DNA of 64,000 nt from G963665495 sp963667575 (GTDB taxonomy: Bacteria; Desulfobacterota; Desulfovibrionia; Desulfovibrionales; Desulfovibrionaceae). Under the pieces are notes generated by a model. That model saw only the letters and a program-made list of their open reading frames with translations. It was not told where the DNA came from and did not search any database. Every line of letters starts with the position of its first letter. The stretch's first letter is position 1. Made by a program: the position numbers and the translations under genes. The stretch lies in the NCBI GenBank assembly GCA_963667575.2, contig CAXXHY010000001.1, positions 1-64,000 on the forward strand, in the 5' to 3' direction. Shown piece after piece: positions 45,602 to 54,390 of the stretch.

Positions 45602-45973
45602 CTATTTCTTCTTTTTGCCTACCACCGAACGCCGGGGACCTTTGCGGGTCCTGGAGTTGGTATGGGTACGCTGTCCGCGAACCGGCAGGCCGCGACGATG
45701 TCTGAGCCCACGGTAGCAACCGATGTCCATGAGACGCTTGATGTTGGCGGTAACTTCACGACGGAGGTCACCTTCAACTTTATGGTTGGTCTCAAGTTCC
45801 TTACGGATGTTGTTTGCTTCTTCCGCAGAAAGATCGTCGGTGGATTTATTCCAGTCAACACCCGTGCTGTCGAGAATCTGCAACGCGGTGTACCGCCCTA
45901 TACCATAAATGTAGGTAAGAGCGATATCGAGCCTTTTGCCTTTAGGAAGTTCGATGCCTGCGATACGAGCCAC
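45602..45973 (-). CDS. rpsM: 30S ribosomal protein S13
   Basis: 123 aa. The helix-turn-helix head region (IAGIELPKGKRLDIALTYIY, GIGRYTALQILDSTGVDWNK) and the basic tail RHRRGLPVRGQRTHTNSRTR are conserved. S13 sits in the 30S head and contacts the P-site tRNA. Follows rpmJ by 21 bp. Confidence 0.97.
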   Translation of the reverse strand: MARIAGIELPKGKRLDIALTYIYGIGRYTALQILDSTGVDWNKSTDDLSAEEANNIRKELETNHKVEGDLRREVTANIKRLMDIGCYRGLRHRRGLPVRGQRTHTNSRTRKGPRRSVVGKKKK

Positions 45974-45994
45974 AATTTACTCCTGCTATCTAGC

Positions 45995-46108
45995 TTAACC
46001 CTGGCGTTGCTTGTGTCGGCCGTTCTCACAAATAACCCGAACCACGCCAAAGCGCTTAATAATTTTGCATTTGGAACACATTTTCTTTACAGAGGGCCTT
46101 ACTTTCAT
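45995..46108 (-). CDS. rpmJ: 50S ribosomal protein L36
   Basis: 37 aa, very short but clear: MKVRPSVKKMCSKCKIIKRF then GVVRVICENGRHKQRQG. The zinc-binding C+ type with CSKC, C and H ligands. GGGAGG lies 8 nt before the ATG. Placed between map and rpsM as usual; no infA gene sits beside it here. Confidence 0.95.
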   Translation of the reverse strand: MKVRPSVKKMCSKCKIIKRFGVVRVICENGRHKQRQG

Positions 46109-46178
46109 GGCCGCCTCCCTTGTACGTAACTTACATTCTTGTTTACGGCTCAAGCGCCGTCGCCATTTACCCAGTATA

Positions 46179-46943
46179 CTAAGACAAACTCAAAATCATC
46201 GGTCCTTGATGGGTAAGGGCCACACTATGCTCGAAATGTGCCGCTAAGCTTCGATCTTTGGTCACTGCTGTCCATCGATCTTCTTTAATTTCTACCTCAG
46301 GACCACCGATGGTGACCATGGGTTCAATGGCCAGGACCATTCCTGCTTTGAGAGGAAGTCCGTCCCTGCCATCAGGTACGAAATTAGGCACTTCGGGCTT
46401 TTCATGCATCCTTCGACCAATGCCATGACCCACAAAGCGACGCACTATGTGATATCCCTCATTCTCAACGTAAGTCTGAATGGCAGCTGAGATATCGTAC
46501 AAGTTGTTGCCGACTTTGGCTTGTTCTATTCCAAGTTCCAGAGACCTGCGGGTGACACTCATGAGGCGCGTAGCTTCCTGGCTGACTTCTCCGACAGGAA
46601 AAGTACGCGCGGAGTCACCGACAAAGCCTTCATATTCTACGCCCATGTCCAGGCTGACGATATCCCCTTCTTGGAGTTTGCGGCTAGAGGGAAAGCCGTG
46701 AACCACTTCTTCATTCACGGAGCAACACAAACAAAAGGGAAATCCGTTATACCCTTTGAACGCAGGAATTACGTTAAACTTACGACACATGTCCTGGGCG
46801 ATGTCCTCAAACTCCATGGTCCGGAGACCAGGTTGCACTGCTTCTCCAAAAGCGTCCAGAATCTTGGAAACGATTCTGTTGGATTCACGAAGTAAAGCAA
46901 TTTCCGAGTCATTCTTGAGAAACACACCCCTGAACTTTTTCAA
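46179..46943 (-). CDS. map: Methionine aminopeptidase, type I
   Basis: 254 aa. Removes the N-terminal Met from new proteins. The two metal-binding Asp lie in SLDMGVEYEGFVGDSARTF, the His in FVGHGIGRRMHEKP, and Glu in VLAIEPMVTIGG; the last Glu ligand region is near the C-terminus. The start abuts secY (1 bp gap). No N-terminal SH3 extension, so type Ia. Confidence 0.96.
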   Translation of the reverse strand: MKKFRGVFLKNDSEIALLRESNRIVSKILDAFGEAVQPGLRTMEFEDIAQDMCRKFNVIPAFKGYNGFPFCLCCSVNEEVVHGFPSSRKLQEGDIVSLDMGVEYEGFVGDSARTFPVGEVSQEATRLMSVTRRSLELGIEQAKVGNNLYDISAAIQTYVENEGYHIVRRFVGHGIGRRMHEKPEVPNFVPDGRDGLPLKAGMVLAIEPMVTIGGPEVEIKEDRWTAVTKDRSLAAHFEHSVALTHQGPMILSLS

Positions 46944-46944
46944 C

Positions 46945-48258
46945 TTATCTCCTTCCTTTCAAACGACCTTTAGACATCAAGCCTTCGTATTGTCGGGAGA
47001 TAAGGTACGACTCTATCTGCCCCATGAAGTCCATAGCAACTCCTACAACGATCAGCAGTCCGGTACCGCCGAAGTAGAAAGGTGCATTGAATTGCACCAT
47101 TAGGATCATGGGCAACACACACACGACGGAAATGTACAAAGCACCCCACAAAGTAATCCTGGTGAGAACCTTGTCAATATATTCCTTCGTCTTGGCTCCT
47201 GGCCTGATGCCAGGGATAAAACCACCCTGTTTCTTCAAATTCTCGGCTATGTCTTTGGGATCAAAGATAATAGCTGTATAGAAAAAACAGAAGAAAACAA
47301 TCAGCACCACAAAAATGACATTATACATTATGGTTTGCGGCGCCACAAACGATGCGAGCTTTGTTAAAAAAGGCACATCGGAAAACTGCCCCAAGGTTGC
47401 GGGGAACATCAGCAAACTTGATGCAAAGATGGGAGGTATAACACCTGCCGTGTTAACACGCAAGGGCAAATGTGTGTTCTGTTGTCCCATCATTCGGCGG
47501 CCAACCATTCGCTTGGCATGCTGTATGGGTATTCGACGCTGACCTCGCTCCATAAAAACAATGAAAGCAAGGGTCGCCCCCATTATGAGAACCAACAGAA
47601 TCAGGATGAAAATTGTCAATTCACCCGTTGTTAACAACCGGAAAGTATTGACTATTCCTCGGAAAAGTCCAGATACGATACCGGCATAGATTATCAAGGA
47701 GATCCCGTTACCGAGACCCTTCTCTGTTATTTGTTCGCCCAACCACATGATCAGGACAGTGCCTGCCGTCAAGGTAATCATTGTGGTAAAACGAAATGCC
47801 CATCCCCCCTGCAGAACGACCGGTGCCTGGGTCGGATCAGTCATGCTTTCAAGGCCGACAGCTATGGCAAACCCCTGAACTAGCGTCAAACCAACAGTCA
47901 GATAACGCGTGTACTGGGTTATTTTCTTTCGTCCCGCCTGCCCTTCTTCACTAGAAAGGCGCTTCAGCGCCGGCCATGCAACTGTAAGCAGCTGAATGAT
48001 GATCGACGCTGAAATATAGGGCATGATACCCAAGGCGAAAATGGAAAGATTCTTCAAGCCACCGCCAGAAAACATATCAAAGAGCCCAAAAAGTGTATTT
48101 TGGGCTTGATCGAAAAAGGCTTTCAATGCACCGGCATCTACACCAGGCAGGGGAACATGGATCCCTATACGATAGGCGGCCAAAAGCCCGAAGGTCCAAA
48201 GAAGCTTCTTCTTCAGCTCAGGAAGCCGCGCAATGCTTTCTACTCCCGCCAGGGCCAC
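46945..48258 (-). CDS. secY: Protein translocase subunit SecY
   Basis: 437 aa core of the SecYEG channel with ten hydrophobic segments. Conserved points: RIGIHVPLPGVD near the N-terminus, LFDMFSGGGLKNLSIFALGI, the cytoplasmic loop with FVMERGQRRIPI-like FMERGQRRIPIQHAKR, and GIRPGAKTKEYID. Follows rplO by 2 bp in the spc operon order. Confidence 0.98.
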   Translation of the reverse strand: MALAGVESIARLPELKKKLLWTFGLLAAYRIGIHVPLPGVDAGALKAFFDQAQNTLFGLFDMFSGGGLKNLSIFALGIMPYISASIIIQLLTVAWPALKRLSSEEGQAGRKKITQYTRYLTVGLTLVQGFAIAVGLESMTDPTQAPVVLQGGWAFRFTTMITLTAGTVLIMWLGEQITEKGLGNGISLIIYAGIVSGLFRGIVNTFRLLTTGELTIFILILLVLIMGATLAFIVFMERGQRRIPIQHAKRMVGRRMMGQQNTHLPLRVNTAGVIPPIFASSLLMFPATLGQFSDVPFLTKLASFVAPQTIMYNVIFVVLIVFFCFFYTAIIFDPKDIAENLKKQGGFIPGIRPGAKTKEYIDKVLTRITLWGALYISVVCVLPMILMVQFNAPFYFGGTGLLIVVGVAMDFMGQIESYLISRQYEGLMSKGRLKGRR

Positions 48259-48260
48259 GG

Positions 48261-48707
48261 TTAGCCTTCCAGAGTTTTAGCTTCACCGCCGGACTGAGAA
48301 ATTTTCTCAGCAGCAGCCTTACTGAACCGATGGGCTTCAATGGTGATGGAACCATTGAGTTCGCCATCGCCGAGTACCTTCACCAAACTCCCGCGCTTGC
48401 ACAAACCGCGATCATAAATATCATCAAGAGAAATTTCATTCTTTCCCTCGAAAGCAGCGACCAAACGGCCGAGATTCAAAGGAGAGTAGGAAATCTTGAA
48501 CATATTTTTAAAACCACGTTTGGGCAAACGACGTTGCAAAGGCATCTGTCCGCCTTCGAAACCAGGGCGGATACCTTCACCAGCGCGAGATTTCTGACCC
48601 TTGTTACCTTTACCGCAAGTACAACCCCAACCGGTAGCAGAACCGCGACCTACGCGTTTCCTGTTCTTACGGTCTTCGGGAAAGGGGTACAATTCATGCA
48701 ATTGCAT
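48261..48707 (-). CDS. rplO: 50S ribosomal protein L15
   Basis: 148 aa with the glycine-rich N-terminal arm KRVGRGSATGWGCTCGKGNK and the core GFEGGQMPLQRRLPKRGFKN. A late 50S assembly protein. It begins inside the end of rpmD (14-bp overlap), implying translational coupling. Confidence 0.97.
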   Translation of the reverse strand: MQLHELYPFPEDRKNRKRVGRGSATGWGCTCGKGNKGQKSRAGEGIRPGFEGGQMPLQRRLPKRGFKNMFKISYSPLNLGRLVAAFEGKNEISLDDIYDRGLCKRGSLVKVLGDGELNGSITIEAHRFSKAAAEKISQSGGEAKTLEG

Positions 48708-48885
48708 TGTCAGTTACCTCAACCAAATGATTAACTTTATTAACCATACCACGTACGGTAGGACAATCGTCGAAAGCTCTTACCTGGCGTATCTTTCTCA
48801 GACCCAGGGCGCGGAGTGTACCACGCTGGGTCGGAGTGCAGCCGATGGGGCTGCGTACCAGTTTAACTTGAATCTTCTGCGCCAT
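48694..48885 (-). CDS. rpmD: 50S ribosomal protein L30
   Basis: 63 aa from ATG 48885 (MAQKIQVKLVRSPIGCTPTQ), preferred to the longer frame because the family starts here and GGAAGTAAC precedes it. Contains RGTLRALGLRKIRQ. One base separates it from rpsE. Confidence 0.95.
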   Translation of the reverse strand: MAQKIQVKLVRSPIGCTPTQRGTLRALGLRKIRQVRAFDDCPTVRGMVNKVNHLVEVTDNAIA

Positions 48886-48886
48886 G

Positions 48887-49378
48887 TTACTTCCTCGGAG
48901 TTTCCAGTTGTTTCCCGCGAACTTTTCCAACAGCTTCAGCGCTTCTCAAGGATTCAAGACCTTCCATGGTGGCGCGGAGCACGTTGTGAGGATTGTTCGT
49001 ACCAATGGCCTTGGTCAGAATATCATGCACGCCGACAGCTTCCATGATTGCACGCACGGGACCACCGGCGATGATGCCGGTACCCTTGGAAGCAGGCTTG
49101 AGCATAACGCGACCAGCGCCATAGCGTCCGAGAGTTTCATAGGGCAGCGTACCGTCAAGCAGAGGTACACTGATCATGTTTTTACGAGCGCGTTCGTTGG
49201 CTTTGCGAATCGCTTCGGGAACTTCCTGGGCCTTGCCAAGTCCGTATCCCACATTGCCTTGTCCGTCGCCAACAACAACCAGCGCACTAAAGCTGAAACG
49301 CCGGCCACCTTTAACAACTTTGGCGACTCTGTTTAAGTAGACAATTTTTTCTATAAGGCCGAGTTCATTTTGTTCCAT
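48887..49378 (-). CDS. rpsE: 30S ribosomal protein S5
   Basis: 163 aa. The double-stranded RNA-binding fold begins LIEKIVYLNRVAKVVKGGRR and the C-terminal domain has GRVMLKPASKGTGIIAGGPV. S5 governs decoding accuracy. Between rplR and rpmD. Confidence 0.97.
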   Translation of the reverse strand: MEQNELGLIEKIVYLNRVAKVVKGGRRFSFSALVVVGDGQGNVGYGLGKAQEVPEAIRKANERARKNMISVPLLDGTLPYETLGRYGAGRVMLKPASKGTGIIAGGPVRAIMEAVGVHDILTKAIGTNNPHNVLRATMEGLESLRSAEAVGKVRGKQLETPRK

Positions 49379-49407
49379 GCCGGGTCCTCTTAGCCGGATC
49401 AGTTCGG

Positions 49408-49770
49408 CTAAAACTTCAAACCTGCATCTCTTGCGCCATCAGCGAAGGCTTTGATGCAGCCGTGATAGATGTAGCCATTGCGATCAAAGACCACAGACTC
49501 AATATTTTGTACCTTGGCCAATTTTGCGATCTCTTGACCGACTTTGGTCGCTGTCTCTTTGTTCATCTTCAGCCGATTCGATTCTTTCTTGGAAAGAGTG
49601 AGCGAAGAAAGAGACACCAGGGTGCGGCCAGAAATATCATCAATGATCTGACCGTAGATGTTGGTGTTCGAACGGAAGATAACGAGACGCGGACGTTCAG
49701 GAGTTCCGCTTAATTTTTTGCGAATACGCATCTTGCGACGCTTACGCGCTTCTTCTTTCGTGTATTTCAT
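49408..49770 (-). CDS. rplR: 50S ribosomal protein L18
   Basis: 120 aa. Basic N-terminus (KYTKEEARKRRKMRIRKKLS) and the family end DRNGYIYHGCIKAFADGARD AGLKF. Binds 5S rRNA with L5 and L25. Starts 3 bp after rplF. Confidence 0.97.
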   Translation of the reverse strand: MKYTKEEARKRRKMRIRKKLSGTPERPRLVIFRSNTNIYGQIIDDISGRTLVSLSSLTLSKKESNRLKMNKETATKVGQEIAKLAKVQNIESVVFDRNGYIYHGCIKAFADGARDAGLKF

Positions 49771-49773
49771 GGT

Positions 49774-50310
49774 CTATTTGCCTCCGGACTTACCAGCCTT
49801 GCGGTGGATAATCTCGTCGGCGTATTTGATGCCCTTGCCCTTGTAGGGTTCCGGCGGACGCACACGACGAATACGCGCGGCTATTTCTCCAACAAGCTGT
49901 TTGTCAGCGCCCATGATGGTCAGTTTGTTGCCTTCCACTTTGGCTTCAATACCAGTGGGCAGGTCCATTTTCACAGGATGTGAAAAACCTACGGCAAGCT
50001 CAACCAGATTGGGTTTTGCTGCAACTTTATAACCAACACCAATAACTTCGAGGGCTTTTTCAAAGCCTTTGCTTACGCCTTCAATGGAGTTGGCCAGCAA
50101 AGTACGGCGCAATCCATGCTGTGCGCGGGCGTCACGAGAGTCGTCGACCCGCTTCACTTCGATGTTGGTGTCAGAAATTTCATACGTGATTTTTTCATGG
50201 ATGGGCGTGGTCAGAGTCCCCTTGGGGCCTTTGACCTCAATCACGTCAGAATTCAGCTTTACCTCGACTCCCTTCGGAATCTCAATTGCCATTTTGCCTA
50301 TTCTTGACAT
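49774..50310 (-). CDS. rplF: 50S ribosomal protein L6
   Basis: 178 aa with two L6 domains; conserved start MSRIGKMAIEIPKGVEVKL and end RPPEPYKGKGIKYADEIIHR. Located at the factor-binding region of the 50S subunit. Confidence 0.97.
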   Translation of the reverse strand: MSRIGKMAIEIPKGVEVKLNSDVIEVKGPKGTLTTPIHEKITYEISDTNIEVKRVDDSRDARAQHGLRRTLLANSIEGVSKGFEKALEVIGVGYKVAAKPNLVELAVGFSHPVKMDLPTGIEAKVEGNKLTIMGADKQLVGEIAARIRRVRPPEPYKGKGIKYADEIIHRKAGKSGGK

Positions 50311-50322
50311 CGTATTGCCCCG

Positions 50323-50706
50323 TTACCAAATTTCACAGAGTACTTCGCCACCGATGTTCTTGTCTTTGGCAATGTCTCCCGCGAGCAATCCGTGAGAAGT
50401 GGACACGATGCAAATACCGAGTCCATTCTGTACGCGAGGGATGTCATTGGCGCCGACATAAACACGTCTGCCAGGCTTGCTCACTTTCTTGAGACCAAGA
50501 ATGGAGGGTTTGCCTTCGAAGTACTTCAATTTTATCGTAATATCCCGCTCATCAGCAGCAAAATCCGAAATGTATCCTTCTTCTTTGAGAATAGATGCAA
50601 CACTCAGTTTCATCTTGGATTTCGGAATCAACACCTCGCCTTTCATAGCGTGATGTCCGTTGCGAATGCGGGTAAGCATATCCGCGATGGGATCCGTAAC
50701 AGCCAT
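50323..50706 (-). CDS. rpsH: 30S ribosomal protein S8
   Basis: 127 aa from ATG 50706 (MAVTDPIADMLTRIRNGHHA). The longer frame to 50757 is rejected because GGAGC precedes the 50706 ATG and the family begins there. Ends with GLGICIVSTSHGLLAGDIAK. Key 16S rRNA-binding protein. Confidence 0.97.
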   Translation of the reverse strand: MAVTDPIADMLTRIRNGHHAMKGEVLIPKSKMKLSVASILKEEGYISDFAADERDITIKLKYFEGKPSILGLKKVSKPGRRVYVGANDIPRVQNGLGICIVSTSHGLLAGDIAKDKNIGGEVLCEIW

Positions 50707-50722
50707 TGCTAGCTCCTTACCT

Positions 50723-50908
50723 TTACCAGCTGGACTTACGCACACCGGGAAGTTCACCCGACGGCGCCATATTTCTAAAACAGATACGGCAAATACCGAA
50801 CTTGCGCATATAGGCCCGAGGGCGCCCGCATATGGAGCAACGATTGTATTTGCGGGCCGAGAACTTGGGCTTTCTGCGCGCCTTAACTTCTAGAGCAGTG
50901 CGGGACAC
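50723..50908 (-). CDS. rpsN: 30S ribosomal protein S14, zinc-binding type
   Basis: 61 aa, the short C+ form: CSICGRPRAYMRKFGICRIC supplies the four zinc cysteines. Complete and intact. Between rplE and rpsH. Confidence 0.96.
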   Translation of the reverse strand: MSRTALEVKARRKPKFSARKYNRCSICGRPRAYMRKFGICRICFRNMAPSGELPGVRKSSW

Positions 50909-50918
50909 ATCTTCCTCC

Positions 50919-51458
50919 TTACTTCTTGAAGGGCATGCCCAGTTGATCGAGCAGCACCTTGCTTTCCTTGTCGGAGTTAGCGCTTGTCACGATAGTGATG
51001 TTAAGGCCTTTTACGCGTTCCACCCTATCCATTTCGATCTCAGGGAAAATTGTATGTTCCTTGATGCCAAGCGTAAAATTGCCTCTACCGTCAAATCCAC
51101 GATCCGGGATACCCCGAAAGTCGCGTACTCGAGGCAAAGCGAAATTGACAAGCTTATCCAAAAAATCCCACATCCGGTCGCGCCGCAGAGTCACGCGAGA
51201 GCCGATGGCCATGCCTTCGCGGAGTTTGAATGCGGCGATAGACTTTTTTGCGCGGGTAATGACAGCACGTTGGCCAGCAATCCGAGTTAATTCCTCAGCG
51301 GCATCTTCTACCAGCTTGTGATTCTGGCTTCCTTCGCCCAGGCCTATGTTCAAGGAGATCTTCTCAATCCGCGGAATTTCCATCACGGACTTGTATCCGA
51401 ACTCTTTGAGGAGCGCCGGGGCTACTTTTTCTTTATAAATCGTCTCAAGGCGTGTCAT
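50919..51458 (-). CDS. rplE: 50S ribosomal protein L5
   Basis: 179 aa from ATG 51458 (MTRLETIYKEKVAPALLKEF), chosen over 51482 by family start and the AAGGAC site upstream. Conserved RDRMWDFLDKLVNFALPRVR and GNFTLGIKEHTIFPEIEMDR. Binds 5S rRNA and the P-site tRNA. Confidence 0.97.
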   Translation of the reverse strand: MTRLETIYKEKVAPALLKEFGYKSVMEIPRIEKISLNIGLGEGSQNHKLVEDAAEELTRIAGQRAVITRAKKSIAAFKLREGMAIGSRVTLRRDRMWDFLDKLVNFALPRVRDFRGIPDRGFDGRGNFTLGIKEHTIFPEIEMDRVERVKGLNITIVTSANSDKESKVLLDQLGMPFKK

Positions 51459-51493
51459 GTTATTGTCCTTCAAGCCGGGCACATAGCCAAGAC

Positions 51494-51823
51494 TTACTCA
51501 ATGACTTCGTTGCACTTCTTACAGAAGCGTACCTTTCTGCCATCGTCCGTCGTCCGGTACCCGATACGCGTGGGTTCTGTACACGCGTTGCATATGACCT
51601 TGACGTTGGAAATAGCTATGGGAGCTTCCTTCTCAATGATACCACCAGCCTGTTGCATATAAGGGTTACCCTTCTGGTGGCGCTTGACCATGTTTACTTT
51701 CTCAACAAGAATCCGATCAGACTTCTTATAAATCCGCAGGACTTTTCCGACCTTGCCTTTGTCTTTACCGGCAATGATCATGACTTTGTCGTCCTGATGG
51801 ATCTTAAACTTTTTCTTTTCCAT
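51494..51823 (-). CDS. rplX: 50S ribosomal protein L24
   Basis: 109 aa with an N-terminal KOW motif (IHQDDKVMIIAGKDKGKVGK). The C-terminal half has two cysteine pairs, CNAC and CKKC, so this L24 probably binds zinc. Initiates 50S assembly. Confidence 0.96.
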   Translation of the reverse strand: MEKKKFKIHQDDKVMIIAGKDKGKVGKVLRIYKKSDRILVEKVNMVKRHQKGNPYMQQAGGIIEKEAPIAISNVKVICNACTEPTRIGYRTTDDGRKVRFCKKCNEVIE

Positions 51824-51832
51824 GGCCCTTTC

Positions 51833-52201
51833 CTAAAGCACTTCGGGTGCAAGAGAAACGATCTTCATGAAGTTTCTCTGCCGGAGTTCACGAGCCACAG
51901 GTCCAAAAATACGGGTACCCACAGGCTCATTCTGGTTGTTCAAGATCACTGCAGAGTTGTTATCGAACCGGATATAGGATCCGTCATTGCGGCGAATCTC
52001 TTTGGTGGTTCTTACAACAACAGCTTTCATAACGTCGCCCTTTTTCACCTTGGAATGGGGCATTGCCTCTTTAACAGAGATTACAATGATGTCGCCAACA
52101 GTTGCATAACGCCGGCGGCTACCACCCAAAACCTTCAGGCAAGCGACCCTTTTGGCGCCCGAATTGTCCGCCACATCAAGTTGACTCTCTACTTGTATCA
52201 T
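51833..52201 (-). CDS. rplN: 50S ribosomal protein L14
   Basis: 122 aa, starts MIQVESQLDVADNSGAKRVA and ends LRQRNFMKIVSLAPEVL. Full-length with all family motifs. Contacts 16S rRNA at a subunit bridge. Confidence 0.97.
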   Translation of the reverse strand: MIQVESQLDVADNSGAKRVACLKVLGGSRRRYATVGDIIVISVKEAMPHSKVKKGDVMKAVVVRTTKEIRRNDGSYIRFDNNSAVILNNQNEPVGTRIFGPVARELRQRNFMKIVSLAPEVL

Positions 52202-52210
52202 GGAAAACCC

Positions 52211-52474
52211 CTACACTGCTTTCTCGAGCACTTCCTCGAGATGCCAGCGCTTACGGCTGGAAAGCGGTCTCGACTCTACGATCGATACTTTATCGCCAAT
52301 CTGACATTCGTTGCTCGGATCGTGAGCCATGAATTTCTTGTGGCGGCGGATGTATTTCTTGTAAAGCGGATGCTTGACCAAGGTTTCAACACGAACAACA
52401 ATAGTTTTGTCGTTCTTGTCGCTTACCACCAGGCCTACCAGCCTTCTTTTGTTTTTACTCGCGTACACGGCCAT
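52211..52474 (-). CDS. rpsQ: 30S ribosomal protein S17
   Basis: 87 aa OB-fold protein: RRLVGLVVSDKNDKTIVVRV, KKFMAHDPSNECQIGDKVSI, ESRPLSSRKRW. Three bases separate it from rpmC. Confidence 0.96.
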   Translation of the reverse strand: MAVYASKNKRRLVGLVVSDKNDKTIVVRVETLVKHPLYKKYIRRHKKFMAHDPSNECQIGDKVSIVESRPLSSRKRWHLEEVLEKAV

Positions 52475-52477
52475 TGG

Positions 52478-52675
52478 TTACGCACCTTTCTCTTCTTTTT
52501 CCTTTAGGACAGTAAGCACCCGCGCAATCGCACGTTTGACCTCAGGCAGCTTAGCGGTGTTCTCGAGCTGCGCGGTGGCGTGCCTGAAACGAAGATTGAA
52601 GAACTCCTCACGAAAGCCGGAAAGCTTTTCCTGGAGCTCGGGCACGGAGAGTTTTCTCAATTCGCTCGCGCGCAT
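52478..52675 (-). CDS. rpmC: 50S ribosomal protein L29
   Basis: 65 aa helical hairpin: MRASELRKLSVPELQEKLSG then LRFRHATAQLENTAKLPEVK and RAIARVLTVLKEKE. Sits at the peptide exit tunnel, where trigger factor and SRP dock. Confidence 0.95.
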   Translation of the reverse strand: MRASELRKLSVPELQEKLSGFREEFFNLRFRHATAQLENTAKLPEVKRAIARVLTVLKEKEEKGA

Positions 52676-52678
52676 ATC

Positions 52679-53092
52679 TTAAACCCCTTCCTTCATTACG
52701 ATGGCAGTCTTAATAGGCAGCTTGTGCTGGGCCCTGGAAAGGGCTTCCTTAGCAAGCTCTATGTTGACGCCTTTGATCTCGTAGAGTATGCGGCCCGGTT
52801 TTACCGGAGCACACCAACCTACGGGAGCACCTTTACCTTTACCTTGACGAACTTCAGCGGGCTTTGCAGTGACCGGACGGTCAGGGAAAACGCGAATCCA
52901 GACTTTTCCACCGCGCTTGATGTGACGCATCATTGCGACACGAGCGGCTTCAATCTGCTGATTCGTCAGCTTGCCATGCTCCAAAGCCTTGATGCCGATA
53001 TCGCCAAAAGCAACGTGATTTCCGCGCAAGGCTTTTCCACGAAGCCGCAGCTTCTGACTTTTGCGGAATTTAACCTTTTTGGGACTCAGCAT
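52679..53092 (-). CDS. rplP: 50S ribosomal protein L16
   Basis: 137 aa: MLSPKKVKFRKSQKLRLRGK, GGKVWIRVFPDRPVTAKPAE, GKGAPVGWCAPVKPGRILYE. Stop and start are separated by 3 bp from rpmC; its first base is shared with the rpsC stop. Confidence 0.97.
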   Translation of the reverse strand: MLSPKKVKFRKSQKLRLRGKALRGNHVAFGDIGIKALEHGKLTNQQIEAARVAMMRHIKRGGKVWIRVFPDRPVTAKPAEVRQGKGKGAPVGWCAPVKPGRILYEIKGVNIELAKEALSRAQHKLPIKTAIVMKEGV

Positions 53093-53733
53093 TACGATTC
53101 CACCTCGTGGTCAAGAATGACCCCTTTGAAAACCCAGACCTTTACGCCAATGATGCCGTACGTGGTGCGAGCTTCAGCCAAGCCATAATCGAGGTCGGCG
53201 CGCAGAGTCTGCAGCGGTACCCGACCATCTCTGTACCATTCGGAGCGGGCAATTTCAGCACCTGCCAAACGACCGGCACAAGAAACCTTGATGCCTTCGG
53301 CGCCGAACTTGCGAGCAAGACCAACAGTACGTTTCATGGCGCGGCGGAAAGCGACGCGACGTTCCAGCTGCATGGCGATATTCTCGGCAATAAGCTGGGC
53401 ATCGACTTCGGGACGCCGGATTTCATTTACTTCGATGTTGAATTCGCGATTGAACTTGCGGCGCAAGTCCAGGCGAATTTTTTCAATCTCAACACCCTTA
53501 CGACCGATAACGATGCCCGGACGCATGGTGTAAAGAATGATGCGGATCTTGCCTCCGGCACGCTCAATCTCAATCTTAGAGATGCCCGCATGATAGAGCT
53601 GCTTTTTTACGTATTTGCGGATCTTGTGATCCTCGTATACGTAAACCGGATACTCTTTTTTACTGTACCAGCGGGACAACCAGTTCTTGTTGTACCCAAG
53701 CCGGAACCCGTATGGATGGACTTTCTGACCCAA
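53092..53733 (-). CDS. rpsC: 30S ribosomal protein S3
   Basis: 213 aa. KH domain region with GIVIGRKGVEIEKIRLDLRR (GxxG loop) and the C-terminal domain GLARKFGAEGIKVSCAGRLA. mRNA entry-channel protein. Overlaps rplP by one base. Confidence 0.97.
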   Translation of the reverse strand: MGQKVHPYGFRLGYNKNWLSRWYSKKEYPVYVYEDHKIRKYVKKQLYHAGISKIEIERAGGKIRIILYTMRPGIVIGRKGVEIEKIRLDLRRKFNREFNIEVNEIRRPEVDAQLIAENIAMQLERRVAFRRAMKRTVGLARKFGAEGIKVSCAGRLAGAEIARSEWYRDGRVPLQTLRADLDYGLAEARTTYGIIGVKVWVFKGVILDHEVES

Positions 53734-53744
53734 GACTCGCCTCC

Positions 53745-54086
53745 CTACATTTCTTCAACAACGACCGTGATGTGGCTGGTACGTTTGATGATTCTGTTAA
53801 CCCGGCCCATGGCCCTGGGCATAAAACGCTTCCAGGACGGACCTTCGTTTATGATTACCTGACTAACCTGCAGCGAGTCTACGTCAACCTTGAAATTCTG
53901 CTCGGCGTTGGCCACAGCGGAATGCAAGACTTTACCAATCAGGACGGCCGATTTCTTGGGCGTGAACTTCAAAATGTTCATAGCCTCTTCAACCGGCAAT
54001 CCCTTGATATTTTTAGCGACGAGGCGCGCCTTGCGTGGCGATACCCGCTGATTTTTTGCTATTGCTCTCGCCTTCATGGGGGACAC
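53745..54086 (-). CDS. rplV: 50S ribosomal protein L22
   Basis: 113 aa: AIAKNQRVSPRKARLVAKNI at the start, and the exit-tunnel hairpin region with GPSWKRFMPRAMGRVNRIIK. Complete; C-terminal extension absent. Confidence 0.97.
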   Translation of the reverse strand: MSPMKARAIAKNQRVSPRKARLVAKNIKGLPVEEAMNILKFTPKKSAVLIGKVLHSAVANAEQNFKVDVDSLQVSQVIINEGPSWKRFMPRAMGRVNRIIKRTSHITVVVEEM

Positions 54087-54109
54087 CTATTCCAAAATTA
54101 ATGGCTTAA

Positions 54110-54382
54110 TTACTTCTTTTTCTTATCAGCCGCGTGTCCGTAGTAAGTTCTCGTGGGAGAAAACTCACCGAGCTTGTGACCGACCATGTTTTCCGTGACA
54201 AAGACTGGAATGAATTTCTTGCCATTATGAACGGCAAAAGTCAGTCCAACCATTTCAGGAATAATTGTCGAGCGTCTGGACCAGGTTTTGATAACCTTGC
54301 GATCTTTGGTTTCATTCGCCTTGTCCACCTTCTTGACAAGATGGCCGTCCAAATACGGACCTTTACGTAAAGACCTAGGCAT
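54110..54382 (-). CDS. rpsS: 30S ribosomal protein S19
   Basis: 90 aa: MPRSLRKGPYLDGHLVKKVD, IKTWSRRSTIIPEMVGLTFA, GHKLGEFSPTRTYYGHAADK. In the 30S head with S13. Eight bases after rplB. Confidence 0.97.
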   Translation of the reverse strand: MPRSLRKGPYLDGHLVKKVDKANETKDRKVIKTWSRRSTIIPEMVGLTFAVHNGKKFIPVFVTENMVGHKLGEFSPTRTYYGHAADKKKK

Positions 54383-54390
54383 GTGGCCTC